A DNA stretch of 64,000 bases from positions 5,642,001 through 5,706,000 of the forward strand of contig NZ_CP187232.1 of the NCBI RefSeq assembly GCF_049674955.1. Direction: 5' to 3'. Both the position numbers and the translations under genes were made by a program. The DNA comes from Sphaerisporangium viridialbum. GTDB taxonomy: Bacteria; Actinomycetota; Actinomycetes; Streptosporangiales; Streptosporangiaceae. The notes below the pieces were generated by a model. It was given only the letters and a program-made list of their open reading frames with translations. It was not told the origin of the DNA and did no database searches. This document shows, piece by piece, positions 7,980-15,524 of the stretch (the first letter of the stretch is position 1; every line of letters starts with the position of its first letter).

Positions 7980-8089
7980 GACACCTCCGGCCAGCCCTTC
8001 ACCTTGGCCAGCACCGCGCGCTGCGCCTTCGGCAGATCAACGACCGGATGTCCGAGCCAGTCCCAGCCCATCGCGTACATCCACCTCAT
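7973..8089 (-). pseudogene. Displaced C-terminal tail of the RuvC-like gene
   Basis: This 38-codon frame (ATG overlapping the HNH stop as ATGA) encodes WMYAMGWDWLGHP and then LPKAQRAVLAKVK. The RuvC-like protein at 8,597-9,145 ends with WMRWLGLDLLGHP and then LPEKNRSVLGKIK: 8 of 13 identical in the first block, with matching spacing in the second. The simplest reading is that the HNH gene between them inserted at the 3' end of the resolvase gene, supplied a replacement tail and left the old tail behind. It may still be translated through coupling. Confidence 0.55.
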
Positions 8090-8616
8090 TGCGACTCCTC
8101 TCCCATGCGCGACGCCCAGGTCTTGCCACGGCTGATCAAAGACACGTGGCTCTTGTGAATGCCAACCGCCCGTGCGATCAGCTCCTGCGGGACATCGGCC
8201 GATGCCAGTTCACGGATGGCGTCCACCTGATCTGCGGTCAGCTTCGCGCTGCCGTGCTCTTCGCCCTGGAGGGAAACCTGACGACCCTTCTGGTCCCGAT
8301 CGGCGTTGTTATCCGCGATGGTGCCGAGAAACAGGTGCGCCGGGTTGCAGCACGGCGGGTTGTCGCATCGGTGGCAGACCTTCATCCCCTCTGGGATCGG
8401 ACCGTTGGCGAGTTCCCAGGCGACCCGGTGGACGAGACGCATCGTGCCTCGGTCCCAGATCTGACGGTGGCCTGACCTCGTCGAGGCACCGCCGCTGTAG
8501 GGCCAGCACGCTTCCGGGGCCGACGTGTCGAGACGAGCAGCGAGGCGCTTACTCACTGGCGTTGACGAGCGGAGCCCCTTTCCTCGCCCACTCTTTTCAG
8601 CCACCGGAGCCTCCAT
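8086..8616 (-). CDS. HNH homing-type endonuclease
   Basis: 176 residues from the ATG at 8,616 (a GTG at 8,604 is also possible). The core VCHRCDNPPCCNPAHLFLGT (about 89-108), followed by NNADRDQKGR, is the HNH_3 type of free-standing phage endonucleases. The C-terminal part has an HTH-like segment (LTADQVDAIRELAS...IHKSHVSLISRG), as in NUMOD/HTH-tailed homing enzymes that use it for DNA recognition. It overlaps the end of the RuvC gene by 20 nt and is followed by a duplicate of that gene's tail, which is what homing into a conserved phage gene would leave. Confidence 0.85.
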   Translation of the reverse strand: MEAPVAEKSGRGKGLRSSTPVSKRLAARLDTSAPEACWPYSGGASTRSGHRQIWDRGTMRLVHRVAWELANGPIPEGMKVCHRCDNPPCCNPAHLFLGTIADNNADRDQKGRQVSLQGEEHGSAKLTADQVDAIRELASADVPQELIARAVGIHKSHVSLISRGKTWASRMGEESQ

Positions 8617-9145
8617 CGGGAAGCTTGATCTTGCCGAGTACGGACCTGTTCTTCTCGGGCAGCGGGAATTCGGGGTGTCCCAGCAGATCGAGTCCAAGCC
8701 AGCGCATCCAAGCCGCGTCGCACTCGTCCTCGGTGGCGAACATCAGGCCGGCCCGCGACAGCGCCGCGGTGGCCATCTGGCTCTTGGTCGCGCCACCGTG
8801 GCCGGTCGCGTAAATCTTGACGTGGGTCAGGTTCACCAGGGCGACCTGGGCGCCTGCGCGCCAGCAGTTCAACCGGACCGCACCGCCGCACTCGGCCAGC
8901 CGGTGCACCGGGTTCCCTCGGATGCCGGCGGCGTAGTCCTCGATGACGGCGAGGGTCGGACGGTGGACCGCGATCAGCTCGTCCGACCGCCGGTCCACCA
9001 GGTCGAGGCGCTCCATGTCGTCGGCGAAGGTCCGCTTCCGGCCGCTCACCTTCTTCGCCTTGATGACCGTGGTCGTGCCGTCCGGCAGAGCCACACCGGA
9101 CTGCTCAGCGGCCAGGTCCCAGCCCATCACACGGGGCAGTGTCAC
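8597..9145 (-). CDS. RuvC-like Holliday-junction resolvase
   Basis: 182 residues. RNase H-fold acidic residues are visible: Asp10 in VMGWDLA, Glu69 in LAVIED, and Asp140/Asp143 in TEDECDAAW. ATKSQM (119-124) supplies the basic residue usual in RuvC. Phage RuvC-like enzymes cut branched DNA during recombination and before packaging. GTG start at 9,145 overlaps the upstream stop. The C-terminal tail is duplicated downstream of the HNH gene. Confidence 0.8.
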   Translation of the reverse strand: MTLPRVMGWDLAAEQSGVALPDGTTTVIKAKKVSGRKRTFADDMERLDLVDRRSDELIAVHRPTLAVIEDYAAGIRGNPVHRLAECGGAVRLNCWRAGAQVALVNLTHVKIYATGHGGATKSQMATAALSRAGLMFATEDECDAAWMRWLGLDLLGHPEFPLPEKNRSVLGKIKLPDGGSGG

Positions 9146-9393
9146 GCCTTCTCCTCCTTCGATGTGTTGAGCTTGTGCAGGTCGTGGTCGACCCAGAAGT
9201 CACCCCACTTGCCCTTGTCGGTGACTACCTGGTCGACCGGGCGCCGGGCTCGGACGTCACGACCGGCCCGCTTCCGGCGCACGTCAGCGCAGTGCCAGCG
9301 CCACGCGTACACGAGGATCCCAACGGTGATCAGCGCGCTGACCGCGCCGATCACCGTCAGGACGTCCCTCATCAGGGCGACGATGCTGCTCAC
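9142..9393 (-). CDS. Single-pass membrane protein
   Basis: 83 residues. One hydrophobic helix (about 9-29) and then a highly basic segment (RRKRAGRDVRARR), predicting N-out/C-in topology. The GTG start overlaps the previous stop (GTGA). The function is not recognised. Confidence 0.5.
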   Translation of the reverse strand: MSSIVALMRDVLTVIGAVSALITVGILVYAWRWHCADVRRKRAGRDVRARRPVDQVVTDKGKWGDFWVDHDLHKLNTSKEEKA

Positions 9394-9749
9394 GCAGCGC
9401 CGTCCGCCTGACGCTGGTCGAGCTTGGCCCGCAGCTGGGTCTTCTCTCTGGTGACCGCGAGCAGGTTCTGCTCGGCGTCGACGGCCCGCGAGTACAGCGC
9501 CGCGTTGTCCGCCTGCAGGTTGTTGACCAGCTTCTCGGCGGCCGCGTAGTGGGTCCGCAGCGTGGTCATCTCTTCGCTGGTGTCCCTGCGGGCGACCTCG
9601 ATGCCGACGACGACACCGAGCGCGCACCCGACGAGGAGACACAGCAGACCGACGATGAGCACCCACACGCCACCGAGGATCGCGAGCCCGATCAGGCCCG
9701 CGATGCCGACGCCAGCGGCGATGCCCTTCTGGTACGGCTGGAGCTTCAC
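9390..9749 (-). CDS. Membrane protein with coiled-coil tail
   Basis: 119 residues. Two near-contiguous Gly/Leu/Val-rich membrane helices (about 10-52) and then a cytoplasmic or exposed coiled coil (about 55-112). Followed directly by another small membrane protein, so the two may act together. A lysis or spanin-like role is possible but there is no lipobox, and no endolysin lies nearby. Confidence 0.5.
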   Translation of the reverse strand: MKLQPYQKGIAAGVGIAGLIGLAILGGVWVLIVGLLCLLVGCALGVVVGIEVARRDTSEEMTTLRTHYAAAEKLVNNLQADNAALYSRAVDAEQNLLAVTREKTQLRAKLDQRQADGAA

Positions 9750-10348
9750 GACTTGCTCGCGTTCACAGCGACCATCAGGCCACAACACGCGGGGCACTGG
9801 CCGTGTTCGGAGCAGGCGCACCCTCGGCCGGTGATCGCCACGCTGGCGCGTAGCGTGGCGATCTCCTCCTTGAGCCGCCGCACCTCGAGGTGCAGTTCCT
9901 CGGCTTCGGTCAGCGGCGGCCGGCCCTCGTTGGTCACCCAGCCGAACTCCGAAGGTCTCGGGTCAGTGAGCCGCGTCCCGGTGACCAGGTACAGCCGCAG
10001 GTCGTCGAGGATGTCGTCGGCGACGTTCCAGTTATCGCCGCGCGGTTCCCACTCGTCGCGCTTCCTCTTGATGAACGTCTCGACGTCCTCCGGCGGCAGC
10101 CGACGCGCGGCCTCCGACAGGGCATCGACCACGGACTGCGCGCCGCCCTGCAGCTGCGAACCGAGGAGTTGCACCGCGCGGTTGAGCCGGTCCACTTCGA
10201 GCAGCAGACGGCCCCGGTCCTGCGCGATCTGGCTGGGCGATCCGGTGGTCTGGGCGTAGTAGCCCATCATGTTCTCGTGCCGGTCGCGGATCGCCGCTAG
10301 CTCCGGCTCGGTGGGTGGCGCTGGCGCGGGTGTGAGGGGGTGACCCAT
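9746..10348 (-). CDS. Coiled-coil protein with C-terminal zinc knuckle
   Basis: 200 residues from the ATG at 10,348, chosen for its AGGAAGG site; an in-frame ATG at 10,387 overlapping the upstream stop is an alternative. Mostly helical, with a coiled coil near 150-175, ending in CACSEHGQCPACCG, a likely zinc knuckle. No family recognised. Confidence 0.5.
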   Translation of the reverse strand: MGHPLTPAPAPPTEPELAAIRDRHENMMGYYAQTTGSPSQIAQDRGRLLLEVDRLNRAVQLLGSQLQGGAQSVVDALSEAARRLPPEDVETFIKRKRDEWEPRGDNWNVADDILDDLRLYLVTGTRLTDPRPSEFGWVTNEGRPPLTEAEELHLEVRRLKEEIATLRASVAITGRGCACSEHGQCPACCGLMVAVNASKS

Positions 10349-10386
10349 GGTCAGCCTTCCTGTGTTGGTGTGGGGGTCGAGGGTCA

Positions 10387-10629
10387 TCAGGCGTCGTCGC
10401 TCGCGCGGGCGTGGAGGACTTCCTTGCCGTTGTCGCTGTGGGCCGCGAGCTCGAACGCGGCGGCGTAACCGGGGAAGCCGGCCGCGAGCCGTGCCCGGTT
10501 GGTGGCGTCGGCCTCGGCGAACGCGGCGAGGAGCTGCTTGACGAAGGGACTGCCGGGGTAGCCGCCGACGCAGCCGAAATGGGATAGGACGTGGGCGGCG
10601 ATCTCCGGGGTGATGTGCGGGATGGTCAT
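10387..10629 (-). CDS. Small helical phage protein
   Basis: 80 residues, all-helical in appearance. The N-terminus (ITPEIAAHVLSHFG) and the FPGYAAAFELA segment resemble a short family found next to recombination genes in actinophages. Nothing further can be assigned. Confidence 0.5.
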   Translation of the reverse strand: MTIPHITPEIAAHVLSHFGCVGGYPGSPFVKQLLAAFAEADATNRARLAAGFPGYAAAFELAAHSDNGKEVLHARASDDA

Positions 10630-10669
10630 TTGCTCTCCCGAGGTGGCGTTGGAGCGGTGATGCGGAAGG

Positions 10670-10924
10670 TCAGGTGGTGGCGGTCTCGCGGGCGCGGTCC
10701 TCGGCGTCGAGCTTCTGCAGCGCGGCCACGATGTCGCCGCGCCACGCGATGTTCGACCTGGCGATGGCGTCGGCGACGGACAGCGCCTGCATCAGGGCCT
10801 GCCGGTCGGTGAGCGTCGCCGGGTACCGGCGGTTGCCGATCGACAGGACCGCCTCGTCCCTGCTCAGGCGGTTCTCCACGGTGGCGGGGGTCACTTCGTC
10901 GTACTCGACGGTGATGGTCTTCAT
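10670..10924 (-). CDS. Small hypothetical phage protein
   Basis: 84 residues. An N-terminal beta hairpin-like stretch (MKTITVEYDEV) precedes two helices. Preceded by a GC-rich hairpin at 10,950-10,979 that separates it from the recombination genes upstream. Function unknown. Confidence 0.5.
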   Translation of the reverse strand: MKTITVEYDEVTPATVENRLSRDEAVLSIGNRRYPATLTDRQALMQALSVADAIARSNIAWRGDIVAALQKLDAEDRARETATT

Positions 10925-10949
10925 CGGGGGTTACTCCTGGTGGTGAGGT

Positions 10950-10979
10950 GCCTGGCGCTCGCGTCGGCGAGCGCCAGGC
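10950..10979 (-). terminator. Intra-operon hairpin
   Basis: A perfect 13-bp stem (10,950-10,962 with 10,967-10,979) around a GTCG loop. No T-tract follows, so it is more likely a processing site, partial terminator or mRNA 3' end stabiliser between 10,988 and 10,924. Confidence 0.6.
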
Positions 10980-10987
10980 GGTGAGGG

Positions 10988-11425
10988 TCAGATCAGGTCG
11001 TCGGTGGTGAGCGGCGCGAACGGGTCGTCGGGGAGCGGGTCGTCGCCGTACCAGGCGAGGGCCAGCGCGGCGGCGATGCTGTGCCAGGCCTCGGCCAGCT
11101 TTCGGCTGGCGGTCAACGGCGCGGTGGTCTTGAGGCCGTGGTGGGCGAGGTCCGCCATGTTGCGGTGCACCTCGGCGATGCGGTGCAGCCGCGCCTCGGC
11201 CTTCACCAGCTGCGCGCTCACGTACTGCTGCTCGTCGGCCAGGGTCGGCTCGAACGGCACGTACTCGGCGAGCAACTGGAAGGACTTGCAGGTCAGGCAC
11301 TCACTGCGCCCGCACATGGCCGCGTGGGACGCGAGCGCCGAGAACGTCTTGGCCCGCTGCTCGCGGTCCCGCCTGGCTCGCGTGACGATGTCGGCGTGAA
11401 CCGCTTCGTGCTGCTCCGGGGTCAC
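10988..11425 (-). CDS. Hypothetical protein next to recombination genes
   Basis: 145 residues from a GTG overlapping the gp3-like stop (GTGA). Helical, with CGRSECLTC (about 43-51) as a possible metal site. Tight coupling to the gp3-like and nuclease genes suggests a role in the same DNA-processing step. Confidence 0.5.
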   Translation of the reverse strand: MTPEQHEAVHADIVTRARRDREQRAKTFSALASHAAMCGRSECLTCKSFQLLAEYVPFEPTLADEQQYVSAQLVKAEARLHRIAEVHRNMADLAHHGLKTTAPLTASRKLAEAWHSIAAALALAWYGDDPLPDDPFAPLTTDDLI

Positions 11426-13014
11426 TTGGCACCGTCCGGGGTGACCTCGCTGTTGGAAAGCTTCTGCAGGAACGCGGCGAAGTTGGTGTTGCTCGCCTCG
11501 CCGATCTTCACCTTCATCGCCGTCTCGAACGCGTCGGTCAGGGTGTCGTTGGTGCCGCCCATGTCGGCCCACACGGTGACGATGCGGAACCGCAGGTCGT
11601 CGCGGCGGGCGGCGGCCTGCACGGTCAGCAGCTTGAGCGCGTCGGCGGCCTGGGCGGTGCTGAGCTGCTTGGTGGACTCCACCTCCACGCCGATGTGCTG
11701 GGCGATCCACGCGAACCTGGCGTCGTCGTTGGCCTTCGTGGAGCCCTTGCCGGTGTTGATCGTCACCCCGGCTTCGCTGAACCACGGGGCCAGGTCGCGG
11801 AGCTGCTTTTCGGTGGCGGGCGGCACCGTGGGCTCGGACGCGGGGTCGTCCTCCACCACGTCGGCGTCTACGATGTCGTCCTCGTCCGGCCCGGCCGCTG
11901 GTGCGGGCGGCGCCGGGGGCGGGGGCGACGGCTGGATCGTCTTGTCGATGAACGCGTTGAGCTGGTCGGGCGTGGCGTTCTTCATGGTCGTACCGGTCGC
12001 CTCGTTGAACGCGGCGTGCAGGTCGGTGATCGTGCCTGTCCAAGCGGCCATGATCTGCTGGCGCAGCCGGTCGCCCTCGGGGTCACTCACGGGAGGCTGC
12101 GCCGCCGGCGGGGGCGGTGGCGGCAGGGAGTCGAAGTCGGGTTCGTCGTCGCGCTGCGAGGCCGCCTTCGCTGCGCCGATGGCGTTGAGCTCGGCGCGCA
12201 GCTCGTCGGTGAGGTGCCCGGCGTCGCGCGCGGCCCGCCAGATCGCCTTGACCTGCTCGGGGCTGCGCGCCCCGCGGGCCTGCGCGAGGTAGTCGGGCGT
12301 CTGCGCCTTGTCCCCCGCGGTGATCGCAACGGTGCTGCGACCGGTGATGGCGGGACGCTCGTCGCCCTCCAACGCCAGGTGCTCGGCGATGCTGGTGCCC
12401 TCGACGGTGAGCCGAGGCACCACGTACTCGACGGGCTTGCCCTTGTACATGCGCTTGCGGGTGACCAGGTAGAGGATGCCGTCCACGTACCGCCCGGCCA
12501 TGGCCAGGAACTCAGCAGCGGTCGGCAGCTCCTCAGCGGCATTCCATCCCTTGCTGTCCAACCGCCAGGTGCCGAGGCTCGGCACCGCGTGCAGGTGAAT
12601 CGCCAGCCGGGTGTGCGGCTTGCAGGGGCGCTCGCGCGGCTCGGTGTCGGGGCCGCACAGGCACGTCCCGACCTTCGGGAGCATCGTCCGCAGGCCGTCG
12701 CAGCGGCGCACGCAGCTCGGGCCGTCCCACAGCTCCATGTTCTGCGTGTACGGGTTCGGCGGCAGGACGACCCGGACGCGCTTGGCGTTGGTGATGACCT
12801 CGAACTCGGGGCCGTCCGGCGACGTCCACGGCTTGACCTCGCCGCCGTACAGCTCGGCCGCGCCCTCGATCATCGCCCGCGACGGGGAGGTGAAGCGGAA
12901 CGTCGACAGCTTCTTCGGGTACGTCGCGCCTTTGCTGTTGCTGGTCTTGATGCCGATGCGGATACGGCCGTCCTGCCAGTGGCGGCGCTGGAGCACTGAG
13001 GGGTCGATGGGCAT
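11422..13014 (-). CDS. phiC31 gp3-like protein (recombination directionality factor family)
   Basis: 530 residues. The N-terminal half carries the hallmarks of the Gp3-like family: GRIRIGIKT, YPKKLSTFRFTS, AELYGGEVKPW, GPEFEVIT, SCVRRCDG with later CLCG, HTRLAIHLHAVP and WRLDSKGWNAA. In phiC31, gp3 binds the serine integrase and switches it to excision, but the family is far broader than serine-integrase phages and usually sits beside a RecB-like nuclease, as here, pointing to an older role in replication or recombination. The C-terminal half has two Pro-rich linkers and two small helical repeats. This element uses a tyrosine integrase, so excision control of that enzyme is not implied. Confidence 0.8.
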   Translation of the reverse strand: MPIDPSVLQRRHWQDGRIRIGIKTSNSKGATYPKKLSTFRFTSPSRAMIEGAAELYGGEVKPWTSPDGPEFEVITNAKRVRVVLPPNPYTQNMELWDGPSCVRRCDGLRTMLPKVGTCLCGPDTEPRERPCKPHTRLAIHLHAVPSLGTWRLDSKGWNAAEELPTAAEFLAMAGRYVDGILYLVTRKRMYKGKPVEYVVPRLTVEGTSIAEHLALEGDERPAITGRSTVAITAGDKAQTPDYLAQARGARSPEQVKAIWRAARDAGHLTDELRAELNAIGAAKAASQRDDEPDFDSLPPPPPPAAQPPVSDPEGDRLRQQIMAAWTGTITDLHAAFNEATGTTMKNATPDQLNAFIDKTIQPSPPPPAPPAPAAGPDEDDIVDADVVEDDPASEPTVPPATEKQLRDLAPWFSEAGVTINTGKGSTKANDDARFAWIAQHIGVEVESTKQLSTAQAADALKLLTVQAAARRDDLRFRIVTVWADMGGTNDTLTDAFETAMKVKIGEASNTNFAAFLQKLSNSEVTPDGAK

Positions 13015-13973
13015 TAGGCGGCGTCCTTCCTTGTAGTGGTGGGGGGCTGGATGGGCTTGCAGCCGCGCAGCTCCAGCTGGTGGATGTAGCGGGCGAGCGG
13101 GAGCAGCCCGCAGAACGCGTCGAAAGCGGCGGCGTCGGCGGGGATCGGGACGAACCCGTAGTCGTTGGTACGGAGGTTGAGGATCGCCGTGCCCACGAAC
13201 TGCGGGACGGGGAACTCGTGGCTGTCGTCGTGGCCTTCGGCGTCGCCGTACCGGCACTCGGGGGGGCAGACCAGTGCGACCTCTGCGTTGCGGAGCGCCG
13301 CCAGCTGCATCACGTGGTCGTCGTAGATGGCGCTCGCCGGTTTCGTCAGGCTGGTCTTGATGTCGATGAGCCACAGCCCGTCCGGTGTCGGCAGCGGGTC
13401 CGGGGCGACCGAGCGGGGCTTGAACTTCGGGATCAGCGGCGAGGTGGGGGCGGGGAACCGCAGGTTGGCCCAGATGTCGCTGGTGCCGCCGTAGCCGATC
13501 GTCCGGTTCAGCACCGTGCATTCGGCGGCGACGATGTCACGCTTGATGTCTACGCCGAATTCGACGATCCATTTCCGATAGGACTCCACGAACGGCTCGG
13601 CCTCGTCGTCGGGGACGGCGAGCGCACCGAGGTTGATCGCTTCGGCCTGGTGGTGGACGCGGGAACCGAGTTCGGCCTTGTTCTCCCACGCCTGCCGGTA
13701 CTGGGCCTTGGCCACCTTGACGAACTTTTCGAGGTCGTCGGGGTCGGCGGCCGCGCGGATCGCGTCCGGAAGGTTGTCCATCAGCCACTCAGCGGTGAGC
13801 TTCGCCGCGGCGGGCGCGAGCGCGTCGATGGCGTGCTGTTCCAGCGTGTTCGTCACCGAGATCAGCAGGTCCCCGGTGGCCGGGTCGCTGTAGTACCGGC
13901 CGTTGTCGGTGTGGACCGCGTGCTGCGGGTCGTACTGGTCGTCGCGGTCGTCGCTCGTGACCAGGGCCGTCAC
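13014..13973 (-). CDS. RecB/Cas4-like PD-(D/E)XK exonuclease
   Basis: 319 residues, GTG start. Motifs in order: G-x-x-x-H (GSRVHH at 103-108), Glu151 (AAECTV), GTSDI with Asp166, DIK at 204-206, and Gln223 in the QLAAL helix. This is the full set of the RecB/lambda-exonuclease-like nuclease family. It probably resects DNA ends for phage recombination together with the gp3-like protein, whose ATG overlaps its stop (TAATG). No Cas4-type cysteines were noted, so an iron-sulfur cluster is not expected. Confidence 0.85.
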   Translation of the reverse strand: MTALVTSDDRDDQYDPQHAVHTDNGRYYSDPATGDLLISVTNTLEQHAIDALAPAAAKLTAEWLMDNLPDAIRAAADPDDLEKFVKVAKAQYRQAWENKAELGSRVHHQAEAINLGALAVPDDEAEPFVESYRKWIVEFGVDIKRDIVAAECTVLNRTIGYGGTSDIWANLRFPAPTSPLIPKFKPRSVAPDPLPTPDGLWLIDIKTSLTKPASAIYDDHVMQLAALRNAEVALVCPPECRYGDAEGHDDSHEFPVPQFVGTAILNLRTNDYGFVPIPADAAAFDAFCGLLPLARYIHQLELRGCKPIQPPTTTRKDAA

Positions 13974-14179
13974 CAGCTGGCTCCGTCGTAGTCGGCCGTC
14001 TCGTCGCGGTAGGCCAGCTCCTCGCCCTTGGCGAGCGTGGGTCCGCCGCGCCAGGCCGGCGGCTTGGGGCGTGGCGGGAACGGTGTGTACGGGTGCCGGT
14101 TGTCGTCCTCGGTCTTGATGAAGACGAGGTATTCGTCCAGCTCGGGGTCGGTCGGTGCTGTGATCGTCGGTGGGGTCAC
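13970..14179 (-). CDS. Small hypothetical phage protein
   Basis: 69 residues, Pro-rich centre, acidic ends. The GTG start overlaps the previous stop and its own stop overlaps the nuclease GTG. It has no recognised domain; its position implies an accessory role in end processing. Confidence 0.5.
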   Translation of the reverse strand: MTPPTITAPTDPELDEYLVFIKTEDDNRHPYTPFPPRPKPPAWRGGPTLAKGEELAYRDETADYDGASW

Positions 14180-14385
14180 CGGATGTCCTCTCCGTTTTCA
14201 GCGGCCATGGCCAGACGGCCGGCGTGGGCGATGAGCCGGTCGGCTTCGTCGTGGTCTCCGTCGAGCGCGTCGACCAGGAGGCGGCGAAGCCCTGGCCCGT
14301 CCGGGCAGAGCTGCTGCCGGTATGCGTGTGTGGCGATGAGGTGGAGCAGCTTGGTGTCGCTGCTCGGGACCGTGGCGGTGGTCAT
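14176..14385 (-). CDS. Small helical phage protein
   Basis: 69 residues, helical (LLHLIATHAYRQQLCPDGPGLRR...). Starts only seven bases after operator site 3, so repressor binding there would sit at its ribosome-binding region or promoter. Confidence 0.5.
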   Translation of the reverse strand: MTTATVPSSDTKLLHLIATHAYRQQLCPDGPGLRRLLVDALDGDHDEADRLIAHAGRLAMAAENGEDIR

Positions 14386-14391
14386 GGCGTC

Positions 14392-14409
14392 GATAGCGGT
14401 TTAGCTATC
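14392..14409. promoter_or_regulatory. Palindromic operator, site 3
   Basis: GATAGCGGTTTAGCTATC: two changes in the right half. It contains the TAG stop of the first operon gene. Confidence 0.5.
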
Positions 14410-14704
14410 GACGGTCGTAACGGGCGTGGAGCCGGATGGTCTTCTGGTCGTCGCCGGTCTTGACGGTGCGCATGGTGGCCGTGAACTTGCCCTTGTCGTC
14501 GGCGACGAAGTTGCGGCGGCCGTACTTCACGACGGCGAACACGCGGGCGATCTCCCTACGGCCTTCGGCGTCGGCGGGGCGTTCCTTGACGACGGCCCAT
14601 TTGCCGGGGTTGTCGCGTAGCAGGGTGGCGATGTCGTCGAGGTCGTTGTCGTTGTACTGGGTGAGCGGCGGGGGGTCTTCCCAGCGAACTATGCCGTTGG
14701 ACAT
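14405..14704 (-). CDS. First gene of the leftward early operon
   Basis: 99 residues. Mixed alpha/beta with a central WAVVKERP and a basic, beta-rich C-terminus. A similar short protein commonly opens actinophage early operons, with unknown function. The promoter and operators lie in the 280-nt divergent gap upstream. Confidence 0.5.
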   Translation of the reverse strand: MSNGIVRWEDPPPLTQYNDNDLDDIATLLRDNPGKWAVVKERPADAEGRREIARVFAVVKYGRRNFVADDKGKFTATMRTVKTGDDQKTIRLHARYDRR

Positions 14705-14983
14705 GGTGCTCCCGTCCAGGGTGTGAGGGTTTGTTGGTGCCGGGCGCGTACCGGGCGACTGGGTCGCTGTGGTCGTTCATGCGCGTACCGACATAACCGA
14801 CATTACCAATTCAGGACGCACTTAACAACATCCGACGCGTCAGACGCGTCACATACTCCAAGGACATTACGGAGCGTAATGACGCAACATGGTTACTGAT
14901 ACACAACCGGACGCGCTTGTTGATACCGTTTGCGCCACGCACCCGATTGACGCGATCAACGCCGCGAGAGGAACTGACGCGCC
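14705..14983. promoter_or_regulatory. Divergent control region between early operon and repressor candidate
   Basis: Two adjacent copies of the 8-bp palindrome GACGCGTC (14,834-14,841 and 14,843-14,850) have the 9-bp period seen in the other arrays. A perfect inverted repeat CATTACG-GAG-CGTAATG lies at 14,865-14,881. CCGACAT repeats lie at about 14,788-14,803, and further GACGC copies run up to the ATG at 14,984. The layout resembles a phage immunity region with early and repressor promoters facing apart. Confidence 0.65.
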
Positions 14984-15520
14984 ATGGCCACCAAACCCGT
15001 ACCGCCGCCCATCGCCCAACTCATCACCGATCGCCGAGAGCGGCCAGGCGGACCACTGCGCCTACGTATCTCCGTCCGCTCAGCGGCAAAACGAGCTGAA
15101 GCCCTATCAGGAGAGGTCTTCTCCGAACCGCGATGGCGGCGCATCGAAAGCGGCGACAGGAAAGACGAAGACATCAGCGACCGCGACATCGTGTTCATGG
15201 CGGCCGCCATCAACGACCTCGCCAACGCCACCGTCATCAGCCCCGACGACATCCAGCAGGCCGGCCGCGCCAGCGCAGCCGAACTCTTCCGCGAGTGGAT
15301 ACGCGAACGGACCAAGGCTGAGCCTGCCCTGGCCAGCCTTGGTCCTGACCTCACACCCGAGGCGGTGCAGCAGACCTTGCACGGCATGCTCACCGAGATT
15401 CGCGAACTGCAAGGGCTGTCCGATGAGGAACGCGCCCAGATTGAGAAAGTCCTCCTGGCCCAGATCGACGTCACGCTCAAGTCCTACGGCGCGCAGCTGC
15501 GAATCCTGCGGCCGAGGTGA
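14984..15520 (+). CDS. Candidate immunity repressor (XRE-like HTH)
   Basis: 178 residues. Residues about 26-72 (RLRISVRSAAKRAEAL...EPRWRRIESGDRKDED) match the HTH of actinomycete XRE-like regulators in which an RRIE motif ends the recognition unit. The C-terminal part is helical, without a LexA/CI-type Ser-Lys peptidase pair, so induction would not be by self-cleavage. It is transcribed away from the early operon across a repeat-rich gap, which makes it the best repressor candidate. Confidence 0.6.
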   Translation: MATKPVPPPIAQLITDRRERPGGPLRLRISVRSAAKRAEALSGEVFSEPRWRRIESGDRKDEDISDRDIVFMAAAINDLANATVISPDDIQQAGRASAAELFREWIRERTKAEPALASLGPDLTPEAVQQTLHGMLTEIRELQGLSDEERAQIEKVLLAQIDVTLKSYGAQLRILRPR

Positions 15521-15524
15521 CCCA

